From an uncultured Bacteroidota bacterium (GTDB taxonomy: Bacteria > Bacteroidota > Bacteroidia > Bacteroidales > VadinHA17), in the NCBI GenBank assembly GCA_903844815.1, contig CAIMVD010000172.1:1-64000 (forward strand): a stretch of DNA of 64,000 nucleotides. The letters run 5' to 3'. Below, in pieces: positions 47,994 through 56,537 of this stretch. The translations under genes and the position numbers were made by a program. The notes under the pieces were generated by a model. The model ran no database searches. It had not been told where the DNA came from and worked only from the letters and a program-made list of their open reading frames with translations. The stretch's first letter is position 1; each line of letters starts with the position of its first letter.

Positions 47994-49531
47994 GAGTTGA
48001 ATTAATGGACACTACCCTGAGGGATGGAGAACAGACCCAGGGCGTATCATATTCACCCTTCGAAAAACTACATCTGGCAACACTTTTGCTGAGTGAAGTT
48101 AAAGTTGACCGAATAGAGGTAGCATCAGCCAGAGTTTCAAAAGGAGAATTTGAAGCCCTTAGCAAAATAACTGAATGGGCCCGTCACAATAACTTTCATG
48201 ATAAAGTTGAAGTACTCGGGTTTGTCGACGGCGATGTATCCCTGAACTGGATCAACGATGCCGGCGGAAAAGTAATTAACCTTCTCTGCAAGGGATCGCT
48301 CCGTCATCTTGAAAAACAGCTTCGCAAGACGCCCGAACAGCATGCAAATGATATCAAGGCAATAATAAGCAAGGCAGGATCGCTTGACATGCAAGTCAAC
48401 ATCTACCTCGAAGACTGGTCGAACGGTATGATCCATTCGCAGGATTACGTTCTCTATATGGTCGATACCCTGAAAGACGAAAACATTAAAAGATTCATGC
48501 TTCCCGATACACTCGGGATTCTCAATCCGGAGCAGACTTATCAGTTCTGCAAAATAATGGTCGACCGTTACCCAACCATACATTTCGATTTCCATGCTCA
48601 TAATGATTATGACCTGGCAGTTGCGAATGTGTTTTCATCAGTAAAAGCAGGAATTAAGGGAATACATACTACTGTCAACGGACTCGGGGAGCGCGCAGGC
48701 AATGCCCCTCTTTCGAGTGTTATTGGCCTTCTGCGCGACCAGTTGAAAGTTGAATCTGGCGTCGAAGAATACGCAATAACAAGTGTCAGCAAAATAGTTG
48801 AATCATTCAGTGGGATCCGCATACCCGTTAACAAACCTCTCATCGGTGAAAATGTGTTCACCCAGACCTCAGGCGTCCACGCCGACGGTGACAATAAGGA
48901 TAACCTCTATTTCAACAGTCTTCTTCCTGAACGCTTTGGAAGGAAACGGAAATATGCCCTGGGAAAACAGTCGGGAAAAGCTACAATCAAAAAGAACCTT
49001 GAAGAGTTTGGACTCGATCTGAGCCCCGAGGCTCTTTCGAAAGTTACACAGAGAGTCATTGAACTTGGCGACAAAAAGGAAAATGTAACTCTCGAGGATC
49101 TTCCTTTCATAATTGCCGACGTACTTGGTTATGAAAACATAAACTATAAGATCTTCATAAAGAATTATTCCCTCTCCCTCTCCTACGGTCTTAAACCATC
49201 GGCGAACATCCAGGTTGAAATTGACGGAAATATTTACCAGGAAACATCATCAGGCGACGGACAATATGATGCCTTCATGAAGGCCCTGAGAATTATCTAT
49301 GAGAAGCTCGGAAAACAGCTGCCCAACCTTATCGATTACCAGGTTTCAATACCCCCGGGCGGTGCAACGGATGCCCTTGTAGAAACTATCATCTCCTGGG
49401 AAATAAACGGGAAGGAATTTAACACCAAGGGGCTTGATGCTGACCAGACTGAATCGGCTATCAAGGCAACTGAAAGGATGCTGAATATTATTGAGAATAC
49501 TGAAATAAGCACACTAACAATCAACACTTAA
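47990..49531 (+). CDS. Second isopropylmalate/citramalate synthase homologue
   Basis: 513 residues of the DRE-TIM metallolyase family. [29 protein letters not shown] and [18 protein letters not shown] are the family catalytic motifs, followed by an [12 protein letters not shown] block and a C-terminal LeuA-type regulatory domain. It is clearly different from leuA in the same operon. It overlaps leuD by 4 bp and precedes leuB by 11 bp. Candidates are citramalate synthase (pyruvate + acetyl-CoA, giving 2-ketobutyrate for isoleucine through LeuCD and LeuB) or a second IPMS. No threonine deaminase gene is present in the window, which fits the citramalate idea weakly. Confidence 0.88.
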   Translation: MRVELMDTTLRDGEQTQGVSYSPFEKLHLATLLLSEVKVDRIEVASARVSKGEFEALSKITEWARHNNFHDKVEVLGFVDGDVSLNWINDAGGKVINLLCKGSLRHLEKQLRKTPEQHANDIKAIISKAGSLDMQVNIYLEDWSNGMIHSQDYVLYMVDTLKDENIKRFMLPDTLGILNPEQTYQFCKIMVDRYPTIHFDFHAHNDYDLAVANVFSSVKAGIKGIHTTVNGLGERAGNAPLSSVIGLLRDQLKVESGVEEYAITSVSKIVESFSGIRIPVNKPLIGENVFTQTSGVHADGDNKDNLYFNSLLPERFGRKRKYALGKQSGKATIKKNLEEFGLDLSPEALSKVTQRVIELGDKKENVTLEDLPFIIADVLGYENINYKIFIKNYSLSLSYGLKPSANIQVEIDGNIYQETSSGDGQYDAFMKALRIIYEKLGKQLPNLIDYQVSIPPGGATDALVETIISWEINGKEFNTKGLDADQTESAIKATERMLNIIENTEISTLTINT

Positions 49532-49542
49532 CAAACCAACTA

Positions 49543-50610
49543 ATGGATTTTAAGATAGCAGTTTTGGCCGGCGACGGCATCGGGCCAGAGATTATCGACC
49601 AGGCAAAAAAGGTAATTGAGGCTGCCGGGAAAAAATTTAATCATACTTTCAATTTTACTCATGCGCTGGTGGGTGCCATAGCCATTGATAAAACCGGCAA
49701 TCCGCTTCCGGAAGAAACACTTAATTTGTGTAAAGCGTCTGATGCGGTCCTTTTCGGCGCCATTGGAGATCCAAAATACGATAACGATCCTTCTGCAAAG
49801 GTACGTCCTGAACAGGGACTACTCGCTATGAGAAAAGAACTTGGCCTCTATGCAAACGTTCGTCCTGTTTCAACGTTCGCTTCCCTGATCGACAAATCAC
49901 CACTCAAAAAGGAAATTGTTCAGGGCGTCGACATAATGATGATTAGGGAACTCACAGGCGGTATTTATTTCGGCAAGCCTCAGGGCAGGTCGGAAGACGG
50001 AAATACAGCCTACGACTCATGCGTATACAGCAAATATGAAGTGGAGCGAGTTGTAAGGCTTGCCTGCGAATACGCTATGAAACGCTCTAAAAGATTGACC
50101 GTTGTAGACAAGGCAAACGTACTTGCAACCTCACGTCTCTGGCGCGAAACTGCTGTTGCCATTGCGAAAGATTTTCCTGAGATCACAATGGACTTCATGT
50201 TCGTCGACAACGCTGCAATGCAGCTAATCCAGTGGCCCGCCAAATTTGATGTAATTGTCACCGAGAATATGTTTGGAGATATTTTATCTGATGAAGCAAG
50301 TGTTCTTACAGGCTCACTTGGTCTTCTTCCTTCAGCATCAGTCGGTCTTCTGACATCTGTTTTCGAACCTATTCACGGGTCATATCCTCAGGCAGCAGGA
50401 AAAAACATTGCCAATCCGCTTGGTACAATTTTATCGGTAGCCATGATGTTCGATCTTGCCTTCAATCTTAAAAAGGAAGCCGAAGTAATCAGGACAGCAG
50501 TTGAAAAATCAATTGAAGCCGACTTTGTTACCGAGGACCTTAACAAAGCCAATCCAAAGTCTACATCACAGGTTGGCGACTGGATTGCAGATTATGTTCT
50601 GAAAAGTTAG
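49543..50610 (+). CDS. leuB: 3-isopropylmalate dehydrogenase
   Basis: 355 residues. [38 protein letters not shown] and the [24 protein letters not shown] metal/substrate loop are diagnostic. NAD-dependent oxidative decarboxylation of 3-isopropylmalate to 2-ketoisocaproate. It is the last gene of the ilv-leu operon and is followed by a strong terminator. Confidence 0.96.
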   Translation: MDFKIAVLAGDGIGPEIIDQAKKVIEAAGKKFNHTFNFTHALVGAIAIDKTGNPLPEETLNLCKASDAVLFGAIGDPKYDNDPSAKVRPEQGLLAMRKELGLYANVRPVSTFASLIDKSPLKKEIVQGVDIMMIRELTGGIYFGKPQGRSEDGNTAYDSCVYSKYEVERVVRLACEYAMKRSKRLTVVDKANVLATSRLWRETAVAIAKDFPEITMDFMFVDNAAMQLIQWPAKFDVIVTENMFGDILSDEASVLTGSLGLLPSASVGLLTSVFEPIHGSYPQAAGKNIANPLGTILSVAMMFDLAFNLKKEAEVIRTAVEKSIEADFVTEDLNKANPKSTSQVGDWIADYVLKS

Positions 50611-50633
50611 TTGAAAAAATAAAAACTATTTTA

Positions 50634-50671
50634 ACCCTGCAAATACTAATAATTTGCGGGGTATTTTTTTT
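50634..50671 (+). terminator. Intrinsic terminator after leuB
   Basis: Stem ACCCTGCAAAT / ATTTGCGGGGT (one G-T wobble) with an ACTAATA-type loop, directly followed by an eight-T tract (50664-50671), 24 bp after the leuB stop. Confidence 0.88.
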
Positions 50672-50799
50672 GACAAATATTGACAATGAAGTATTCAATT
50701 TACAGGTTTATTGAATGCTCCGGTTGATCAGGTATTAAAATTATATGATTGTCGGGAATGATTAATAAATATTGGAGATGGGAATTATGATGGGATTTT

Positions 50800-50989
50800 A
50801 AGATTCCTCCCTCATCCGCCTATCGCAACTTTCTATTTAATAATACTTTATACAAGGCGGCTTCGGTCGGAATGACAGGGCGTTTTTAAGGCGCTGGCGG
50901 TGAAGAAACCAAAACCTGTCATCCCGAATTAATCCGACTGGATAACATCCATATAATAAGCAATATAGAACGGATTAATGAGGGATCTT
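50800..50989. repeat. Nested imperfect inverted repeat, MITE/REP-like
   Basis: Outer arms AAGATTCCTCCCTCAT (from 50800) and ATGAGGGATCTT (to 50989) face each other, and inner arms TCGGAATGACAGG and CCTGTCATCCCGA (one mismatch) do too. The 190-bp element has no coding frame. It fills much of the 498-bp gap between the leuB terminator and the restriction-modification genes. The CGGAATGACAGG word is a common dispersed repeat in Bacteroidota; transposase-mobilised origin is inference. Confidence 0.7.
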
Positions 50990-51136
50990 AATAATAATCC
51001 TGAATTAATCTGAAGAAAGATTTATTGGGAATATCTCATGCTTGTCTCACGATACTTTTATGAAACTACAATATTTTTGTAGTACAGGTACTTAATATTT
51101 TTTATCTCTATATTAAGATTTTAGAAATATTCTGGC

Positions 51137-51144
51137 TATATTTG
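51137..51144 (+). promoter_or_regulatory. Possible -7 box of the type I RM operon
   Basis: TATATTTG (51137-51144) fits the Bacteroidota TAnnTTTG box, 26 bp before the TTG start of the first gene. No clear TTTG lies 18-19 bp upstream. A second TATTTTTG at 51072-51079 is an alternative. Confidence 0.4.
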
Positions 51145-51169
51145 TATTCGTTGTACTTAGATATTTATT

Positions 51170-51736
51170 TTGAATATAGCTTTAAAACATATCGCACTAA
51201 TTCAAACCGGGATCTTCGCAAAGCCAAGCATTGAAGGTCAGATTGTATACCTGCAGGCTAAGCATTTTGATGAAACCGGCATTCTTAAAAGCTCCTTATT
51301 CCCTGATTTAAAAACTGAAGACATCTCCGAAAAACATCTGTTGAAGAATGGTGATATAATATTTGCAGCTAAAGGGATGAAGAATTTTGCAGCTCTTTAT
51401 GAAAACAAAAATCAACCTGCTGTTGCTTCCACATCGTTCTTTGTGATTAGGTTAAATGAGGATTTTCAAGATAGAATACTTTCAGAGTATCTGACATGGT
51501 TTCTCAACAGCGCCTCCTCTCAGAATTACCTTAAAAGTCAGGCGGTAGGAAGTTCTTTAGTTTCAATCTCAAAATCGGTTCTGGATGAAATGGAAGTATC
51601 CATCCCGGATATGAATACGCAAAAAGCGATTTTAAGAATTACTCATCTCCGAAGAACAGAAAGAAAACTGCAACAGCAAATTGATTTGTTGCGGGAAAAA
51701 CAAATTCAACAACAGATAATCAACGCTTTAAAATAG
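51170..51736 (+). CDS. Half-size type I restriction specificity (S) subunit
   Basis: 188 residues from a TTG start; an in-frame TAG at 51158-51160 lies just upstream, so no earlier ATG is possible. It contains a single target recognition domain, with an S-subunit C-terminal helix (RRTERKLQQQIDLLREKQIQQQI). Full S subunits, such as the one at 54348, have two such units and about 390 residues. Half S subunits may pair as dimers to recognise a palindromic or split site. It is 5 bp before hsdM, so translation is probably coupled. It could alternatively be a decayed full S gene, but its termini look complete. Confidence 0.8.
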   Translation: MNIALKHIALIQTGIFAKPSIEGQIVYLQAKHFDETGILKSSLFPDLKTEDISEKHLLKNGDIIFAAKGMKNFAALYENKNQPAVASTSFFVIRLNEDFQDRILSEYLTWFLNSASSQNYLKSQAVGSSLVSISKSVLDEMEVSIPDMNTQKAILRITHLRRTERKLQQQIDLLREKQIQQQIINALK

Positions 51737-51741
51737 GTACC

Positions 51742-53316
51742 ATGACTAAAAAAATAACACAAAAAGATATTAACGATGCCGTCTGGAAGGCATGTGATAC
51801 GTTTCGCGGGAGCATAGACCCCAGTGTTTATAAGGATTATGTGCTTACCATGCTATTTGTAAAATATCTGAGTGATGTTCATGATGATAAATATGAAGCG
51901 TATTTGAAGAAATACAGCGACGACAAAGAACGCGCCGACCGGGCAATGAAGCACGAACGCTTTGTGGTACCCGAACACAGTCATTTTAACTATTTGTTCG
52001 ACCATCGTAACGAACTTAATATAGGTGAGTTAATAGATATTGCATTGGAAGATCTGGTAGAAGCTAACCGTGACAAACTTTACAGCGAAGATGGCGCAGG
52101 GATATTCCAGAACATTAATTTCAACAGCAGTGTATTGGGCGATACAAGGGATAAGAATACAAGGTTGAAAAACCTTCTGCTCGATTTTAAGAAAGATACT
52201 TTAAATCTCAAGCCATCGCATCTGGAAGGCACTGATATTATTGGAGGCGCCTACATGTTCCTGATTGAAAACTTTGCAAGCGATGCCGGGAAAAAAGCAG
52301 GAGAATTCTTTACTCCGAAAGAAGTATCAACCCTTATTGCAAAACTTACCAGATCCTTACCCGGATCACGTATCTGCGACCCTACCTGTGGTTCAGCCTC
52401 TTTGCTGATTAAAGCCGGAGAAGAAGTTGGTTCAGATAATTTTTCACTCTATGGACAGGAAGCTAATGGTAGCACATGGGCGCTGGCAGTTATGAATATG
52501 TTTTTACATGGTTTTGATAATGCCACTATCCGATGGGGAGATACAATCCGAAACCCGAAACTAAAAGAAGGTGATGCTCTGATGAAGTTTGATACTGTAG
52601 TTGCTAATCCTCCTTTCTCCTTAGACAAGTGGGGAAAGAGTGACGATAAAGAGGAAAACAAATCCAGTGACAGCTTTGACCCGGAAACCGACAAGTATAA
52701 TCGCTTTTGGAGAGGCACACCATCTAAAAGCAAAGGAAACTGGGCATTTATCAGCCACATGATTGAAACAGCATACGAGGGCAAAGGTAAAGTTGGAGTA
52801 GTTGTACCACATGGAGTTTTATTCCGGGGTGCAAGCGAAGGGAAGATCAGGCAGAAGACGATCGAGGAAAATCTCCTTGAAGCAGTCATTGGATTACCTG
52901 CAAACCTGTTTTTTGGAACCGGTATCCCGGCAGCGATCCTGATTTTCAACAGGGCACGAAAAGGTAAAGGGCAGGAACCTGTTCTGTTTATCGATGCCAG
53001 TAAACATTATGAGTCGGCAAAGAACCAAAACAGACTACGACCATCCGATATTGACCACATTGTGGATACTTACCGGAGATTTAATGAAGGGAAACTGGCT
53101 ACCGGAATTATCGAGGATAAATTCAGCTTTGTTGCAACTTTCAATGAAATAAAGGAAAACGAATTCAACCTCAACATCCCCCGCTATGTGGATACTTTTG
53201 AAGAAGAAGAGGAAGTTGATATTGCAGGTGTCCAGACAGAGATTGAAAGGCTGGAGGTAGAATTGAAAACTGTGCAAGTGGAACTGAATGAGTATTTAAA
53301 AGAACTGCAGCAATGA
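51742..53316 (+). CDS. hsdM: Type I restriction-modification methyltransferase (M) subunit
   Basis: 524 residues. An N-terminal HsdM helical domain (DAVWKACDTFRG, TMLFVKYLSD), then GKKAGEFFTPKEVS, the SAM-binding CDPTCGSASLLI motif and the catalytic NPPF motif for N6-adenine methylation (VVANPPFSLDKW). The C-terminus is a coiled coil that would bind S and R. Its stop overlaps the RhuM gene start by 4 bp. Confidence 0.96.
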   Translation: MTKKITQKDINDAVWKACDTFRGSIDPSVYKDYVLTMLFVKYLSDVHDDKYEAYLKKYSDDKERADRAMKHERFVVPEHSHFNYLFDHRNELNIGELIDIALEDLVEANRDKLYSEDGAGIFQNINFNSSVLGDTRDKNTRLKNLLLDFKKDTLNLKPSHLEGTDIIGGAYMFLIENFASDAGKKAGEFFTPKEVSTLIAKLTRSLPGSRICDPTCGSASLLIKAGEEVGSDNFSLYGQEANGSTWALAVMNMFLHGFDNATIRWGDTIRNPKLKEGDALMKFDTVVANPPFSLDKWGKSDDKEENKSSDSFDPETDKYNRFWRGTPSKSKGNWAFISHMIETAYEGKGKVGVVVPHGVLFRGASEGKIRQKTIEENLLEAVIGLPANLFFGTGIPAAILIFNRARKGKGQEPVLFIDASKHYESAKNQNRLRPSDIDHIVDTYRRFNEGKLATGIIEDKFSFVATFNEIKENEFNLNIPRYVDTFEEEEEVDIAGVQTEIERLEVELKTVQVELNEYLKELQQ

Positions 53317-54314
53317 AAAATCAAAAAGCTGAAATACTGATTTATCAATCCAAGGACGGAACAACAAAGATTGATGTAAAACTGGAAAATGAAACTATAT
53401 GGCTCAGTCAATATCAGATGGCTGAGTTGTTTCAAACAGACAGGACTTCGATAGCTAAACACATAAAAAACATCATTGAAACAGGCGAATTGACAGAAGA
53501 AGCAACTTGTGCAAAAATTGCACAAGTTCAAAAAGAAGGTAATCGCAAAGTAACAAGGGAAATACTTTATTACAATCTCGATATGATTATTTCAGTAGGT
53601 TATCGTGTGAAATCACATGTAGCTACACATTTCAGGATATGGGCAACACAACGATTGAAGGAGTATATCATAAAAGGATTTGTGATGGATGATGAACGGT
53701 TAAAAGAAGCAAGAAACTATTATTTTGATGAACTTCTTGCCCGTATCCGTGACATTCGCAGCAGCGAAAAGGTCTTTTACCGTAAAGTATGCGAAATATA
53801 TGCTACCAGTATTGACTATGAACCAACCACAGAAATGACTCAACAATTTTTTGCCACTGTCCAGAATAAATTTCACTGGGCAATTCATGCACACACTGCC
53901 GCTGACCTGATTATACTTAGGGCAAACGCCGCAAGTCCATTAATGGGTTTAACCAATTTCCCGGGCAGTGAAATAAAAAAGCAGGATGTGGTTATTGCGA
54001 AAAATTATTTAAATGAAGATGAATTGAACCAACTAAACCGCATTGTAAACCAATACCTGGAATTTGCCGAACTTCAGGCTCTGCAACGCAAACCCATGTA
54101 CATGAAAGATTGGGTAGCCAAACTGGATGCGTTTCTCACTTTAAACGACCGTGATATTTTAAATCACACCGGAAAAACCTCACACGAAGCGGCAGAAACA
54201 TTTGCTTTTGGTGAATATGAAAAATACAAAGCAGCAGAAATAACAAGACTGGAACAATCCGAAGACCATTTAGATAAAGCGATTAAACAGTTAGATGCAA
54301 AAAAGAAAAAATGA
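53313..54314 (+). CDS. RhuM-family protein in the RM operon
   Basis: 333 residues. The N-terminal pattern ILIYQSKDGTTKIDVKLE, TIWLSQYQMAELFQTDRTSIAKHI and SVGYRVKSHVATHFRIWAT is the virulence RhuM family, often embedded in type I RM operons. It resembles a winged-helix/KilA-type DNA-binding start with a downstream helical region and a C-terminal basic coiled coil (RLEQSEDHLDKAIKQLDAKKKK region). ATGA overlap with hsdM shows one translational unit. Function in restriction is not established. Confidence 0.9.
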   Translation: MKNQKAEILIYQSKDGTTKIDVKLENETIWLSQYQMAELFQTDRTSIAKHIKNIIETGELTEEATCAKIAQVQKEGNRKVTREILYYNLDMIISVGYRVKSHVATHFRIWATQRLKEYIIKGFVMDDERLKEARNYYFDELLARIRDIRSSEKVFYRKVCEIYATSIDYEPTTEMTQQFFATVQNKFHWAIHAHTAADLIILRANAASPLMGLTNFPGSEIKKQDVVIAKNYLNEDELNQLNRIVNQYLEFAELQALQRKPMYMKDWVAKLDAFLTLNDRDILNHTGKTSHEAAETFAFGEYEKYKAAEITRLEQSEDHLDKAIKQLDAKKKK

Positions 54315-54347
54315 AATTACAATATGCCTCCGACTTTTAAAACATGA

Positions 54348-55511
54348 ATGATGAACACTAACAAAACAACATATAAAGACTCGCCACTCGGCAAAATTCC
54401 TGGTGATTGGGAGGTGAAACGCTTAGGAGAAATATGCACAACATTTAAGAGTGGATATGGAATTACGTCAGAAGAAATAAATGCAATTGGGGAGTATGCA
54501 GTATATGGCGGAAATGGCTTAAGAGGGTACACTAATAAATTTACTCATGAAGGAAATTACTTCCTTATCGGTAGACAGGGTGCATTGTGTGGAAATATAG
54601 TAAGTGTTATAGGAAGAAACTATATTTCAGAGCATGCAATTGCTGTCCAGACAAATGATAAAAATTATAATTCATTCCTTGCCTACAAACTTGATTTTCT
54701 GAATTTAAATAGACTATCTGAATCTTCAGCCCAGCCTGGGTTGTCTGTGGAAAAACTGATTAGGATTAAAATAACGCTTCCCCCCCTCCCCGAACAAAAA
54801 GCCATTGCCCATGTCCTTGGTCTGATTGACTCGGCCATCAACACAAACAACCAGCTAGTCGCGAAAAAAGAATTGCAAAAAAAATGGCTGATGCAGGTTT
54901 TATTGACTCGGGAAAAAAGGTTGAAAGGGTTCGGTTCTGAGTGGGAAGAACATAAAATTTCTCAATTAGGTCAAATTGTTACTGGAAATACACCTAGTAT
55001 GTCAAAACCTGAATATTATGGAGACAAATATTGTTGGGCAACGGCATTTGATTTTAAGGGTGTTTATATTGATGAAACAGACATTAAACTATCAGAGGAA
55101 GGGAAAAATGTTGCACGTATTGTTCCCAGAGGTTCAATACTCGTTACATGTATTGCTTCAATTGGGAAAAATGCCATAGCAAATGTTGAAATGGCATTCA
55201 ATCAGCAAATAAATGCAATTGTTCCAAATGAAAATTTCTATTCTGAATTCATTTATTATATGATTGAAAATTCATTACATAAGTTAAAAGAAGTTGCAGG
55301 TGCTGGGGCTGTAACAATAATAAATAAATCCAATTTTGAAACCATAAAATTGAAATTTCCATTGATTGAAGAGCAAACCGCAATTGCCCGGGTGTTACAA
55401 ACAGCCGACAAAGAAATCCTACTACTCAAAACCAAAACAGAAAGACTCAGGGAGCAGAAAAAGGGGTTGATGCAGGTGTTGCTGACGGGGAAGAAGAGAT
55501 TGGCGATATAG
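54348..55511 (+). CDS. hsdS: Type I restriction specificity (S) subunit, two recognition domains
   Basis: 387 residues. The first unit begins YKDSPLGKIPGDWEVKRLGE and ends at the conserved helix LPEQKAIAHVLGLID; the second begins GFGSEWEEHKISQLGQ and ends at the helix EEQTAIARVLQTAD, RLREQKKGLMQVLLTGKKRL. Each holds one variable target domain that reads half of a bipartite site. Its stop (55509-55511) touches the start of the RAYT remnant, so the transposase sequence abuts the gene directly. With the half S gene at 51170 the operon encodes two specificity proteins. Confidence 0.93.
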   Translation: MMNTNKTTYKDSPLGKIPGDWEVKRLGEICTTFKSGYGITSEEINAIGEYAVYGGNGLRGYTNKFTHEGNYFLIGRQGALCGNIVSVIGRNYISEHAIAVQTNDKNYNSFLAYKLDFLNLNRLSESSAQPGLSVEKLIRIKITLPPLPEQKAIAHVLGLIDSAINTNNQLVAKKELQKKWLMQVLLTREKRLKGFGSEWEEHKISQLGQIVTGNTPSMSKPEYYGDKYCWATAFDFKGVYIDETDIKLSEEGKNVARIVPRGSILVTCIASIGKNAIANVEMAFNQQINAIVPNENFYSEFIYYMIENSLHKLKEVAGAGAVTIINKSNFETIKLKFPLIEEQTAIARVLQTADKEILLLKTKTERLREQKKGLMQVLLTGKKRLAI

Positions 55512-55515
55512 AATA

Positions 55516-55806
55516 GATGTTGTTTTAAATGAACATATTATTATGCCAAATCATTTTCATGGTATAATCGAATTAAACCAGGTTGATCCCATATCCAACC
55601 TGGTTGCGACGATTGTAGGGACACGACATGTCGTGTCCCTAAATGATAATGCCGGTATATCCGTAGGGACACGACATGTCGTGTCCCTACCCGATAATTC
55701 GGAATCGTCCGTAGGGCCATCACATGTGATGGCCCCAACCGATAATCCCGAAACACGCGTACGGCCATCACATGTGATGGCCCAACAATGGATCTTATGC
55801 AGGTAA
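55516..55806 (+). pseudogene. Truncated RAYT transposase copy with four in-frame palindromes
   Basis: The sequence from 55516 closely matches the middle of the intact RAYT gene (56069 onward, GTTGTTTTA ... TTATTATGCC) and reads in frame as IIMPNHFHGIIELNQ, the HUH region. It has lost the N-terminal half and the catalytic C-terminus. Four palindromes of 20-28 bp with a 48-bp period lie within it (55616-55641, 55663-55690, 55714-55735, 55763-55782) and are read as GTRHVVSL or GPSHVMA repeats. The frame ends at TAA 55804-55806. It starts 4 bp after hsdS, so it is a duplication-derived remnant. Confidence 0.85.
55616..55782. repeat. REP-like palindrome array in the RAYT remnant
   Basis: Four palindromes spaced about 48 bp apart. 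The first two contain GACACGACATGTCGTGTC, the last two contain GCCATCACATGTGATGGC. All centre on an ACATGT core, flanked by CGATAAT-type spacers. Confidence 0.88.
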
Positions 55807-55825
55807 TATTATAAACAAGAATAAT

Positions 55826-56491
55826 ATGAATAATTACAATCCAAATTTACACCACCGTAAATCAATCCGCCTGAAAGGATATGATTATTCTCAGGAAGGA
55901 TTGTATTTCATTACCGTATGCATTCATAATCGAAAATGTCTGTTTGGGGAAATTTTTGGCGCTGACATGGTATGGGTTAAAAATTTTCAACCCCCACAGG
56001 AAATGATATTGAATGACGTAGGGAAAATTGCAAACGACTGCTGGTTGGAAATCCCAAAACATTTCCCTAATGTTGTTTTACATGAATATATTATTATGCC
56101 AAATCATGTACATGGGATAATCGAATTAAATCGGGTTGAATCTGTAGGGACACGACATGTCGTGTCCCTACCCGATAATTCGGAAACATCCGTAGGGCCA
56201 TCACATGTGATGTCCCTACCCGATGATACCGATAATATAATACGACCATCACATGTGATGGCCCGACAAAACCAATTTTCAAAACCAATTCCGGGTTCCA
56301 TTTCTGTCATAATTCAACAATACAAATCATCTGTTACACGATTTGTCAAAAAAAACAATATTTCGCATTTCAAATGGCAATCACGATTTTATGAACATAT
56401 TATTCGAAATGAACAATCCCGTCAACAGATTACTGATTACATAATCAATAACCCAAAGAATTGGCAAGATGATGATTTTTTCAACTACTGA
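55826..56491 (+). CDS. REP-associated tyrosine transposase (RAYT) with in-frame palindromes
   Basis: 221 residues. The N-terminus (RLKGYDYSQEGLYFITVCIHNR), the HUH motif IIMPNHVHGII and a C-terminal FYEHIIRNEQSRQQITDYI, with the probable catalytic Tyr, are typical of the Y1/RAYT family. Between the HUH motif and the catalytic region about 48 residues are encoded by three palindromes of 16-28 bp (56144-56171, 56192-56219, 56246-56261), read as VGTRHVVSL, VGPSHVMSL and IRPSHVMA. RAYTs nick and mobilise REP palindromes. The gene interrupts the type I RM operon between hsdS and the SEC-C gene. Whether the expanded protein stays active is unknown. Confidence 0.9.
   Translation: MNNYNPNLHHRKSIRLKGYDYSQEGLYFITVCIHNRKCLFGEIFGADMVWVKNFQPPQEMILNDVGKIANDCWLEIPKHFPNVVLHEYIIMPNHVHGIIELNRVESVGTRHVVSLPDNSETSVGPSHVMSLPDDTDNIIRPSHVMARQNQFSKPIPGSISVIIQQYKSSVTRFVKKNNISHFKWQSRFYEHIIRNEQSRQQITDYIINNPKNWQDDDFFNY
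56144..56261. repeat. Palindrome array inside the RAYT coding sequence
   Basis: Three palindromes with a 48-51-bp period inside the frame: a perfect 28-mer with the core GACACGACATGTCGTGTC (56144-56171), a 28-mer with one mismatch (56192-56219) and a 16-mer CCATCACATGTGATGG (56246-56261). The same classes recur in the remnant copy about 530 bp upstream. Confidence 0.88.
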
Positions 56492-56537
56492 TAACCATAA
56501 TAAAAAAACGTAAAATCACCTTCAAATAGTTCAAATC

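Noticed and set aside
55541-55771. Reverse-strand frames across the palindrome array
   Set aside because: They arise because a palindrome reads alike on both strands; the RAYT-derived frame on the plus strand explains them.
55615-56261. CRISPR array
   Set aside because: The repeated units are palindromes with a 48-bp period but in-frame, short and linked to a transposase; spacers are not unique and no cas genes are visible.
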